Shown here: one piece after another, positions 1-5,564 of the stretch
Layout: each line of letters opens with the position of its first letter
Position numbering within the stretch: position 1 is the first letter of the stretch
Assembly (NCBI GenBank): GCA_002869095.1
Contig: PKTO01000006.1
Coordinates: 1-7,134, forward strand
Direction of reading: 5' to 3'
Origin: Clostridiales bacterium
GTDB lineage: Bacteria > Bacillota > Clostridia > Peptostreptococcales > BM714
Length of the DNA: 7,134 nucleotides
The notes under the pieces: model-generated
What the model saw: only the letters and a program-made list of their open reading frames with translations
Told to the model about the DNA's origin: nothing
The model's database searches: none
Translations under genes and position numbers: made by a program

Positions 1-522
1 GGGCTCGCTCTTCGACGCCCTGGCCGCGTTCCATTTGAACCATGTCGGGAAACCGGCCCCGCCGCGGCCCCTAAGACCTGATTTCTTTATGATGTCTATG
101 ACGTCTTCGGGCGTAAGCTGCGAAATGCATTTCTTTATGGCTTCGTAGCCTCCGGCCTCCAGATAGTCGTCTATCTTTTCTGGGTTGATGATTCCGCAAT
201 TCCTGAGAACTATGCGTTTTTGGTTGCCAAGTATGTTGATGTCGCTTTGTGATATTTCACATGTGTTGACTTCCTGGTTGTCCCTTATTTTCTTGAGTAT
301 GAGGTCGTCAACCATTTCGGGAGTAACCTTTACATATGTAGTTTTCTCCCCGAAGTCGTCGTATATATCCACAATCGGCTCGAGATAACACATTCCGCAG
401 CATCCGGTGATTTCAACATCGGCTTTAAGGTTGTTGGACGAAAGGACTTCGTTTATTTTTTCGTGCACTTTTCCGGCTCCTGCCGCCAGGCCGCAACTTC
501 CCTCTCCTATTACTATCTTCAT
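1..522 (-). CDS. nuoF: NuoF-like NADH/FMN-binding subunit of an NAD(P)H-linked hydrogenase or formate dehydrogenase (3' part missing)
   Basis: The N-terminal 174 codons of a NuoF/HndC/HydB-family protein are visible; the rest lies beyond the left edge. Such subunits bind FMN, NAD(H) and a 4Fe-4S cluster and pass electrons between NADH and a partner enzyme in the cytoplasm. Residues 1-90 form a thioredoxin-like ferredoxin domain (Cys10, then Cys41, Cys42 and Cys45 in TGCCGMC), which is typical of the hydrogenase and formate dehydrogenase versions rather than respiratory complex I. Residues around 145-165 carry SGLRGRGGAGFPTWFKW, the glycine-rich nucleotide/FMN motif of the family. The ATG follows the nuoE TAG stop directly, and its ribosome binding site (GGGGAGGTG) lies inside the last nuoE codons, so the two are translationally coupled. 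The family is secure. Whether the catalytic partner is an [FeFe]-hydrogenase or a formate dehydrogenase cannot be seen here. Confidence 0.93.
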   Translation of the reverse strand, partial: MKIVIGEGSCGLAAGAGKVHEKINEVLSSNNLKADVEITGCCGMCYLEPIVDIYDDFGEKTTYVKVTPEMVDDLILKKIRDNQEVNTCEISQSDINILGNQKRIVLRNCGIINPEKIDDYLEAGGYEAIKKCISQLTPEDVIDIIKKSGLRGRGGAGFPTWFKWNAARASKSEP

Positions 523-1020
523 CTACTGCACCTCCCCTTCAAGCAGAGCTTCTTTTTTCAACTTGTCGAGAATGTTCTCGGCCTTTTTGGGCGTAAGCTT
601 TGCATACGTTTCGCCGTTTATCATCATTACCGGCGAGAGGCTGCAGCATCCCAGGCAGGCTACGTTGTTCAGTGTGAACAGATTGTCCTCTGTAGTTTCG
701 CCGTCCTTGATGCAAAGCTTTTGGCATATTGCCGACTCGATCCTCTCGGATCCGTTTACATGGCATGCCGTACCCTGGCAAAGCATGATAAGGTATTTCC
801 CTACCGGCTTAAGCCTGAACTGGGTGTAGAAGGTCACCACTCCGTAAATTTTTGCGGGTTTAACCTTGGTTTTTTCCGCAATGTAGAGAATGACTTCTTC
901 AGACAGGTAGCCGTAAGTTTCCTGGGCTTTCTGAAGTATGGTAATCAGACTCCCTTTCACGTGCGCGTATTTTTCGAGAACCGGATCGATCCTTGAAAAA
1001 TCAAACTCGCTTTGTTTCAT
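523..1020 (-). CDS. nuoE: NuoE-like [2Fe-2S] thioredoxin-fold subunit (HndA/HydC/HylA family)
   Basis: A complete 165-residue protein of the 24-kDa NuoE family, about the usual length. Residues 10-75 form the helical N-terminal domain (YGYLSEE, then KIYGVVTFYTQF). The thioredoxin-like ferredoxin domain follows, with the four expected cluster ligands: Cys81 and Cys86 (CQGTAC, C-x4-C) and Cys122 and Cys126 (CLGCC, C-x3-C). Family members relay electrons to or from the NuoF partner encoded immediately downstream. The start is well set: AAGGGGG lies 7 bases upstream of the ATG, and the only nearby upstream ATG runs straight into a stop. It is the first gene of its operon, behind a leader with a Rex-like operator, a glycine aptamer and an intrinsic terminator. 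The symbol reflects the family; hndA or hylA could be equally apt once the catalytic subunit is known. Confidence 0.95.
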   Translation of the reverse strand: MKQSEFDFSRIDPVLEKYAHVKGSLITILQKAQETYGYLSEEVILYIAEKTKVKPAKIYGVVTFYTQFRLKPVGKYLIMLCQGTACHVNGSERIESAICQKLCIKDGETTEDNLFTLNNVACLGCCSLSPVMMINGETYAKLTPKKAENILDKLKKEALLEGEVQ

Positions 1021-1047
1021 ATCATGTCCCCCTTAGAATAGTTTATT

Positions 1048-1085
1048 AAAAAAAACAGCAACAGCACAAATTCTCTGCCATTGCT
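1048..1085 (-). terminator. Intrinsic terminator in the nuoE leader (riboswitch expression platform)
   Basis: Read on the minus strand, AGCAATGGCA (1085-1076) pairs over 10 bp, with two G-U pairs, with TGCTGTTGCT (1066-1057) around a 9-base loop. One G and then eight Ts (1055-1048) follow. It sits after the glycine aptamer and about 13 bases before the nuoE ribosome binding site, so it should stop transcription before nuoE unless it is disrupted. An alternative pairing of TCATTGT (1110-1104) with GCAATGG (1084-1078) would break the 5' arm and could serve as the antiterminator. Confidence 0.85.
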
Positions 1086-1117
1086 TCTCTGTCAGCTTGA
1101 TTGACAATGAATCATTT

Positions 1118-1240
1118 AAGAAGATTCTTCCAGAGTTCTGTCCGGAACCGGTTCTTTTGCCTGAGAAATTCATCAATGCCGGCAAACATTGACTTGTCCC
1201 TTCGGCGGCCGCAGATGGCGCTCTCCCGAGTCCTTCATCC
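1118..1240 (-). promoter_or_regulatory. Glycine riboswitch, single aptamer with short 3' ghost stem
   Basis: The minus strand shows the conserved core of the glycine (gcvT) aptamer in the right order: GGGAGAG (1227-1221), CCGAAGGGACAAG (1205-1193), TTTCTCAGGCAAAAG (1168-1154). P1 can form between GGACTCGG (1233-1226) and CCGGTTCC (1151-1144) with one mismatch. P2 can form between GAGAG (1225-1221) and TTCTC (1167-1163). A further hairpin TCAATG/CATTGA closes at 1192-1187/1178-1173. After the aptamer, ACTCTGGAAGAATCTTC (1136-1120) resembles the start of a second aptamer reduced to a small hairpin, as in known singlet glycine riboswitches. Glycine riboswitches usually switch genes on when glycine binds and usually control glycine cleavage or transport genes. 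Here the next gene is nuoE, which is unusual. The identity call is based on consensus recognition and drawn pairings, not on a covariance model. Confidence 0.93.
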
Positions 1241-1272
1241 AGTTGTTCGTGTTCATTTGCACTCGGCAAGCA

Positions 1273-1301
1273 AACATATGTTACTGCAATACTTGTGCCA
1301 A
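1273..1301 (-). promoter_or_regulatory. Possible riboswitch-proximal promoter for nuoEF
   Basis: On the minus strand TTGGCA (1301-1296) and TATGTT (1278-1273) are spaced by 17 bp. The -35 has one mismatch to the sigma-A consensus and the -10 has two. Transcription would begin near 1266, about 30 bases before the aptamer P1, a natural distance for a riboswitch transcript. It is weaker than the upstream promoter at 1503-1511, and the two could both be used. Confidence 0.4.
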
Positions 1302-1496
1302 GTTCATGGGTTCTTTAAAATTCATGCAGGGCAGTGATTTCAATACACTTTCTGTTCGGAATATTAAAAACCCTTTTATTCGGTAAAAATCGGCGAAAAA
1401 TATTTCGCAAAAAAGAAAATACTTTCACCAAAAAACAATCATGACCATGATTAACTGACAATATCACGATTACATAAAAAAACAAATTTATTTGAC
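1302..1496 (-). other. Distal part of the nuoEF leader, no convincing gene
   Basis: This AT-rich stretch lies between the Rex-associated promoter and the riboswitch-proximal promoter. I see no coding sequence with a ribosome binding site. Two symmetric elements stand out: AATCATG-AC-CATGATT (1437-1452) and a GCGAA/TTCGC hairpin (about 1393-1408). If transcription starts at the upstream promoter, this stretch becomes part of a roughly 480-base leader. Confidence 0.5.
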
Positions 1497-1502
1497 ACAA
1501 AT

Positions 1503-1511
1503 ATTATAGCA
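1503..1511 (-). promoter_or_regulatory. Extended -10 promoter upstream of nuoEF
   Basis: The minus strand reads TGCTATAAT (1511-1503): a perfect TATAAT with the TGn extension. The -35 position 17 bp upstream (AACACG, 1531-1526) is poor and falls entirely inside the adjacent 20-bp palindrome. This fits a promoter that relies on its extended -10 and is blocked by a repressor bound there. Transcription would start near 1496 and run toward nuoE. Confidence 0.7.
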
Positions 1512-1517
1512 TATAAG

Positions 1518-1537
1518 TTCGTGAACGTGTTCACGAA
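1518..1537. promoter_or_regulatory. Rex-like operator (20-bp perfect palindrome)
   Basis: TTCGTGAAC-GT-GTTCACGAA is a perfect inverted repeat with a 2-bp centre. It contains GTGAA-N4-TTCAC, the core of Rex operators (TTGTGAA-N4-TTCACAA), and differs from that consensus at one symmetric position on each side. It also matches the core of the Streptomyces form, GTGAAC-N2-GTTCAC. Rex is the NADH/NAD+-sensing repressor that releases DNA when NADH is high and commonly controls fermentative and hydrogenase genes. The site covers the -35 region of the nuoEF promoter, the expected place for a repressor. The regulator assignment is inferred from the motif; no rex gene is in the window. Confidence 0.75.
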
Positions 1538-1569
1538 AAGTCAAGAAATCGCAATAATTTTTGCTGATT

Positions 1570-2805
1570 TCAGTTTTTTTCGCCGATTTCGATGTCATTT
1601 AATATGAAGCGGTCGTGTATGTGGGACAAAACTTCTTTGCCGGAAGACTTGTCTATTATGCAGGAAATCTTGATGTCGGATGTGCTAATCATCTGTATGT
1701 TGACGCCAAGCTCGAAAAGCGACTCAAAAAGGTTGGATGCGGCGTCTACACTGTTTGCTATTCCCGTTCCCACTATTGAAAGCTTGCATACGGCATCGTC
1801 GAAAGAGACGTCCCTTGCGTCAATTTCGACGGCAACCCTGCGGCTTATGGACAAGGCTTTGCCGAGATGGTCCCATTTGACGGTGAAGGAAACATCGTTT
1901 ACATTGTCCCTGCTTATGTTCTGTATTATCATGTCTATCGGAATGCTTTCGCCGGCCAGCTCGGAGAAGAGCCTGAAGGCTATACCGGGACGGTCGGGAA
2001 CCTCCATTATTGTTATTTTCGCTATGTCCTCGTCCAGTGTCACGCCTCTTACAACAACTTTTTCCACTTGGTCCACCTCCACAATTCTTGTTCCGGGTTT
2101 GTCTTCGAAGCTTGATTTCACTTCCAGGGGAATATTGAACTTTCTGGCAAGCTCTACGGAGCGGGGATGGAGAACCTGCGCACCAAGGAAGGCCAGCTCC
2201 AGCATTTCGTCATAGGATATTACGTCGAGCTTTTTGGCATTTTTCACTTTTCGCGGATCGCTTGTGTATATGCCGTCGACATCCGTATAGATTTCGCATT
2301 TTTCGGCTTTGAGAGCCGCCGCCAAGGCAACTGCCGTAGTGTCCGAACCGCCTCTGCCCAGTGTCGATATGTCGCGCTTTTCGGTGATTCCCTGGAAGCC
2401 TGCCGCAACAACTATCCGTCCGCTGTCGAGCTCTTTTTTTATGCGTTTCGTGTCTATGTCGAGAATGCGGGCATTTTTGTGGTGAAGGTCCGTTATTATT
2501 CCGGACTGGGGTCCGGTGAGCGAAACGGCTTCGTACCCCTCGGCTTCTATTGCCATCGACAAAAGGGATATGGAAACCATTTCCCCCGTCGAAAGAAGCA
2601 TGTCCATTTCACGCTCGGACGGCCTGTCGGTTATGGAATGCGCCATCTCAACCAAACGGTCGGTACTGTCCCCCATTGCCGAAACGACGGCAACCACTTG
2701 CCCGTATTCTTCCTTTGTCTCGATTATCTTCCTGGCGACCCGCCTGATCCGTTCGATGGAACCGACAGATGTGCCCCCGTATTTTTGTACTGTGAGCTTG
2801 TTCAT
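1570..2805 (-). CDS. lysC: Aspartate kinase with regulatory ACT domains
   Basis: A 411-residue monofunctional aspartokinase, the usual length. It phosphorylates L-aspartate with ATP, the first step toward lysine, threonine, methionine and diaminopimelate. The N-terminal amino-acid-kinase domain (about 1-240) carries KYGGTSVGS (8-16), the ISTLGRGGSDTTAVALA nucleotide-binding stretch and the EIYTDVDGIYTSDPR signature. Two ACT modules follow: ITIMEVPDRPGIAFRLFSEL and, at the C-terminus, LSIVGTGIANSVDAASNLFESL. End-product inhibition by lysine and/or threonine is expected for the family, but the effector cannot be read from the sequence. The frame is open for 27 codons further upstream, but the start at 2805 is preferred: GGAGG lies 5 bases before it and the family begins with this MNKLTVQKYGG pattern. 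The gene appears monocistronic, with no strong terminator between it and the nuoEF control region. Confidence 0.97.
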   Translation of the reverse strand: MNKLTVQKYGGTSVGSIERIRRVARKIIETKEEYGQVVAVVSAMGDSTDRLVEMAHSITDRPSEREMDMLLSTGEMVSISLLSMAIEAEGYEAVSLTGPQSGIITDLHHKNARILDIDTKRIKKELDSGRIVVAAGFQGITEKRDISTLGRGGSDTTAVALAAALKAEKCEIYTDVDGIYTSDPRKVKNAKKLDVISYDEMLELAFLGAQVLHPRSVELARKFNIPLEVKSSFEDKPGTRIVEVDQVEKVVVRGVTLDEDIAKITIMEVPDRPGIAFRLFSELAGESIPIDMIIQNISRDNVNDVSFTVKWDHLGKALSISRRVAVEIDARDVSFDDAVCKLSIVGTGIANSVDAASNLFESLFELGVNIQMISTSDIKISCIIDKSSGKEVLSHIHDRFILNDIEIGEKN

Positions 2806-2862
2806 TTCGACCTCCGCGTCCGTGTGTGAAACACAATAGTAATCTGTATAAAGACAATTCCC

Positions 2863-2891
2863 ATTATAAAATAAAAGCGGCACCACTGCAA
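2863..2891 (-). promoter_or_regulatory. lysC promoter
   Basis: On the minus strand TTGCAG (2891-2886), a 17-bp spacer and a perfect TATAAT (2868-2863) form a strong sigma-A-type promoter. Transcription would start near 2856, leaving a leader of about 50 bases before lysC. That is too short for a lysine riboswitch, and none is seen. Confidence 0.8.
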
Positions 2892-2920
2892 GAACTTATT
2901 TCCCGGCAAGGCTTATTGTC

Positions 2921-2949
2921 TTGACAAAGGGCTCCAATTGGATTAAGAT
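2921..2949 (+). promoter_or_regulatory. tyrS promoter
   Basis: A perfect TTGACA (2921-2926), a 17-bp spacer and TAAGAT (2944-2949, one mismatch) point toward tyrS. Transcription would start near 2956, giving a leader of about 260 bases that contains the T-box. The promoter lies back to back with the lysC promoter. Confidence 0.85.
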
Positions 2950-2970
2950 AGTGGAAAATAGTCGTATTCT

Positions 2971-3190
2971 GAACTGTGAAGGATGACAGTAGGGTCAGGC
3001 GGTTACAGCAAAAGAGAGCAGGCTGGCGGTGAAAAGCCTGCAGAACGCATTGGCACGAAGTACACATCCGGAGTTTCGGCAATGCCGCGGGAGCTATCCG
3101 TTACAATGGCAGAGGCATGGTTTTCCATGCGAATTAAGGTGGTACCGCGAGCGCTTCGCCCTTACAGGGAGATGCGCTCTTTTATTTTAT
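2971..3190 (+). promoter_or_regulatory. Tyrosine-specific T-box leader of tyrS
   Basis: A transcription-attenuation T-box that senses uncharged tRNA-Tyr. The base of stem I pairs GGATG (2981-2985) with CATCC (3065-3069). Just 5' of that strand the specifier codon is UAC (3061-3063), a tyrosine codon. Stem III is GCATGG/CCATGC (3115-3120/3125-3130). The canonical T-box AATTAAGGTGGTACCGCG occupies 3132-3149. Its bulge UGGU (3140-3143) would pair with the ACCA end of tRNA-Tyr. The antiterminator can form by AAGG (3136-3139) with CCTT (3160-3163) and GCGA (3147-3150) with TCGC (3156-3159), in competition with the terminator. Uncharged tRNA-Tyr is expected to stabilise the antiterminator and turn tyrS on. 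Confidence 0.96.
3149..3190 (+). terminator. T-box-controlled intrinsic terminator before tyrS
   Basis: GAGCGC (3149-3154) pairs with GCGCTC (3174-3179), with a second helix CCCT/AGGG inside, followed by TTTTATTTTAT. It overlaps the T-box antiterminator, so only one of the two can form. The tyrS ribosome binding site follows about 13 bases after the T-rich tract. Confidence 0.9.
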
Positions 3191-3216
3191 AAAAAACAAC
3201 AAAGGAGAGAAACGCC

Positions 3217-4443
3217 ATGCGCAACGTATACGATATTCTGAACGAGAGAGGATATATTGAGCAAGCAACCCATGAAGACGAGATAAGGGAACTTCTCGAA
3301 AAGGAGAAAGTCACCTTTTATATAGGGTTCGATCCAACGGCGGACAGCCTTCATGTCGGCCACTTCATACAGGTAATGGTAATGATGCACATGCAGCAGG
3401 CCGGACACAGGCCCATAGCCCTAATAGGCGGAGGGACAGGAATGGTCGGAGACCCGTCCGGCAAGAGCGACATGAGGAAAATGATGACGCCCGAAACAAT
3501 CAGAAGCAATTCCGAATCCTTCAAGGCCCAGTTCTCGAAATTCATAGACTTTTCGGACGGAAAGGCCCTTATGCTCAACAATGCCGAGTGGCTGATGCCT
3601 CTCAACTACATCGATTTCCTGAGGGAGATAGGAAGGCATTTTTCGGTCAACAGAATGCTTACCGCCGAGTGCTTCAAGCAGCGCCTCGAGAAGGGCCTGT
3701 CATTCCTTGAGTTCAACTACATGATAATGCAGGGCTACGACTTCCTCGAGCTTTACAGGAGGCACAACTGCAAGATACAGCTTGGCGGAAACGACCAGTG
3801 GTCAAACATAATAGCCGGGGCGGACCTGATCAGAAGAGTCGAAGCCCAACCTGCCTATGGGCTCACATTCAGCCTTCTTACGACGAGCGAAGGCAAAAAA
3901 ATGGGCAAGACGGAAAAAGGCGCGCTCTGGCTTGACCGCACAAAGACATCTCCCTACGAGTTCTACCAATACTGGAGAAACATAGCCGACCCGGATGTGG
4001 AGAAGTGCCTGGCACTTTTGACATTCCTTCCGATGGACGAAGTCAGGAGGCTGGGGGGCCTCGAGGGCCAGGAAATAAACAAGGCCAAGGAAGTTCTCGC
4101 ATTCGAAGTTACAAAGCTTATACATTCAGAAAAGGACGCCATCGAGGCGAGGGACGCCGCAAGAGCGCTTTTTGAGGGTGGAGGAGCAAAGGACAACATA
4201 CCTACAGTGTCGGTCCCTGCAAAGATGCTTGAGGATGGAGTCGACATAATAAGCCTTTTGAAGGAAATCGGGCTCATAAAGTCCAATGGCGAAGGGCGCA
4301 GGCTGATAGGGCAGAACGGAATATATATCCATGACGATGCTGTTTCAACATTCGACTATGTTGTTGGTGAAAAAGACCTCAAGGACGGAGCTTTGCTTAT
4401 AAGAAAAGGCAAGAAGACATACAGGAATGTAATTGTGGAATAG
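3217..4443 (+). CDS. tyrS: Tyrosyl-tRNA synthetase
   Basis: A complete 408-residue class I synthetase that joins tyrosine to tRNA-Tyr using ATP in the cytoplasm. The Rossmann catalytic domain shows [14 protein letters not shown] with the HIGH-type motif HVGH at residues 46-49. It also shows the tyrosine-pocket stretch [28 protein letters not shown] (in part) and the KMSKS-type loop KMGKT at 228-232. The C-terminal 65 or so residues resemble the S4 RNA-binding domain ([20 protein letters not shown]). The ATG is preceded by AAAGGAGAG at a suitable distance. Length and domain order are normal. Expression should depend on tRNA-Tyr charging through the T-box immediately upstream. The gene appears monocistronic, ending at a strong terminator. 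Confidence 0.98.
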   Translation: MRNVYDILNERGYIEQATHEDEIRELLEKEKVTFYIGFDPTADSLHVGHFIQVMVMMHMQQAGHRPIALIGGGTGMVGDPSGKSDMRKMMTPETIRSNSESFKAQFSKFIDFSDGKALMLNNAEWLMPLNYIDFLREIGRHFSVNRMLTAECFKQRLEKGLSFLEFNYMIMQGYDFLELYRRHNCKIQLGGNDQWSNIIAGADLIRRVEAQPAYGLTFSLLTTSEGKKMGKTEKGALWLDRTKTSPYEFYQYWRNIADPDVEKCLALLTFLPMDEVRRLGGLEGQEINKAKEVLAFEVTKLIHSEKDAIEARDAARALFEGGGAKDNIPTVSVPAKMLEDGVDIISLLKEIGLIKSNGEGRRLIGQNGIYIHDDAVSTFDYVVGEKDLKDGALLIRKGKKTYRNVIVE

Positions 4444-4488
4444 ATTGTAATAGCATAAACGGAGTAGGGCTTTGAACTACCGCAGATT

Positions 4489-4543
4489 AAAAAAAGAACC
4501 GGCATGGGACGCATTTTCTGGTGTCCTTTACCGGTTCTTTTTT
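4489..4543. terminator. Bidirectional terminator between convergent tyrS and the unknown operon
   Basis: AAAAAAAGAACCGG (4489-4502) pairs with CCGGTTCTTTTTT (4531-4543), enclosing a smaller GGAC/GTCC hairpin (4507-4510/4523-4526). A run of Ts follows the stem on either strand, so it should end tyrS on the plus strand and the operon ending at 4552 on the minus strand. Confidence 0.93.
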
Positions 4544-4551
4544 ACGTTCGA

Positions 4552-5541
4552 CTATTTTGCCTGAGCGTTCAACGATGCGAAACGGGCGGCTTGTTTTTCG
4601 GACAATCTGTCCAGGAGCAAACCATGGTACATTTTACCCAGTTCGGCCTTTTCTTTAACTTCGGGAGTCCTGAGCTCGGTCCACCTTATCTTGTTTTTCT
4701 GGGCGTAAAGATCCATGTCTACAATTCGTTTGCCGTTTTCAAGATACTCGAGGCCGGTGAGTATTTTCTTTATTTCGAGGGGAGGAAGAAATGTGAAAAG
4801 GCGAACCCTGTAGATTCCAACGGATTGAAAAACCGATGCGGCATCCCTTCCCCACGACTCTCCCAGTATAAGACCCGTTTCAAGCGCCTCGACTATGAAA
4901 AGAAGTCTCCTGTAGTGGAGTTCGAAATTTCCGTAGCTGTCGTAAATTTTTATGTCGAGCTCGTTCCAGTCCCTGTTGTGAAGGCAAAGGTTAAGGTATT
5001 CAAGAGAATGGATCCCCAGATGCCCAAGTATGGAAGGCGAGGACGACTCGGTGAAAAGCGACACAGGATGCATGTCGGAAATTGAAATGGACTTTTGAAG
5101 GCTCTTTTCGGTGAAGGCTATCAGAGTGCCGGCGCCTTTTTCATCCAGCAGAGTTTCGAAAGAGCCTCTTGCGGCCCCAAAATGCGATTCTATACGGTCG
5201 ATGGCCCTGTCGACATCGCCCATTAGTCTCAACAGGATTACCTTTGGAGACAGGCGGACGGATCTGAAGACACCTTCGTTTTCGAGGTTAAGAAGAAAGC
5301 ACAAAAATGAAGCGGCATCGCTGCCGACGGAATAGATTCTTTCCATTTCCTTAGAGCTGTTGTTTGCTTTTATTCTGCGGGTAAGCATGACGATTATGCT
5401 TGTTACGTCCGAAGTGTCGAAAGCAGTCTTGAAGTCGGAATTGGCGTAATCGAAAGCGCGGAGCACTTCCTTTTCAAAACGCACCGGATCGTCTGTTTCA
5501 ATAATCATGCTTTGGCATCCCTGCCTGACTAAAGAGATCAT
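4552..5541 (-). CDS. Conserved-looking soluble protein of unknown function
   Basis: A 329-residue protein that I do not recognise. It has no signal peptide and no clear membrane segment. The sequence is rich in charged and hydrophobic residues in mainly helical patterns, with a basic, helical C-terminus (KMYHGLLLDRLSEKQAARF). A central part contains NRDWNELDIKIYDSYGNFELHYRR and ESWGRDAASVFQSVGIYRVRLF. There is no obvious catalytic motif or zinc site. It is the last gene of a minus-strand unit, 23 bases after the phosphoesterase stop, and ends just before the bidirectional terminator. The first ATG (5541) has AAGGA 10 bases upstream; Met12 (5508) is also possible. Codon use looks like that of its neighbours, so it is very likely a real gene. 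Its link to the phosphoesterase is inferred only from position. Confidence 0.8.
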   Translation of the reverse strand: MISLVRQGCQSMIIETDDPVRFEKEVLRAFDYANSDFKTAFDTSDVTSIIVMLTRRIKANNSSKEMERIYSVGSDAASFLCFLLNLENEGVFRSVRLSPKVILLRLMGDVDRAIDRIESHFGAARGSFETLLDEKGAGTLIAFTEKSLQKSISISDMHPVSLFTESSSPSILGHLGIHSLEYLNLCLHNRDWNELDIKIYDSYGNFELHYRRLLFIVEALETGLILGESWGRDAASVFQSVGIYRVRLFTFLPPLEIKKILTGLEYLENGKRIVDMDLYAQKNKIRWTELRTPEVKEKAELGKMYHGLLLDRLSEKQAARFASLNAQAK

Positions 5542-5564
5542 AGGGCTTCAATCCTTCCCGAAAT

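Noticed and set aside
407..996. Plus-strand open frames opposite nuoE and nuoF
   Set aside because: They overlap strongly supported minus-strand genes with conserved cysteine motifs. The translations look like antisense noise.
1033..1269. Minus-strand open frame of 78 codons just before nuoE
   Set aside because: It runs through the glycine aptamer and the terminator stem, has no ribosome binding site, and its sequence is explained by RNA structure.
1315..1500. Minus-strand open frame of 61 codons in the nuoEF leader
   Set aside because: Its ATG lies at or before the predicted transcription start and it lacks a ribosome binding site.
1492..1517. Plus-strand TTGACA followed by TATAAG
   Set aside because: The spacing is only 14 bp and no plus-strand gene lies downstream. 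An antisense transcript into lysC cannot be excluded but is not supported.
1518..1537. LexA (SOS) box reading of the palindrome
   Set aside because: Gram-positive LexA boxes need GAAC-N4-GTTC. Here GAAC and GTTC are separated by only 2 bp, which fits Rex instead.
2167..2829. Long plus-strand open frame (220 codons) opposite lysC, and a similar one at 1592-2215
   Set aside because: Both are antisense to the well-conserved lysC. They have no ribosome binding site and no recognisable protein features, and they arise from the codon bias of the real gene.
2806..2862. Lysine riboswitch before lysC
   Set aside because: The leader is only about 50 bases and has none of the conserved L-box sequences.
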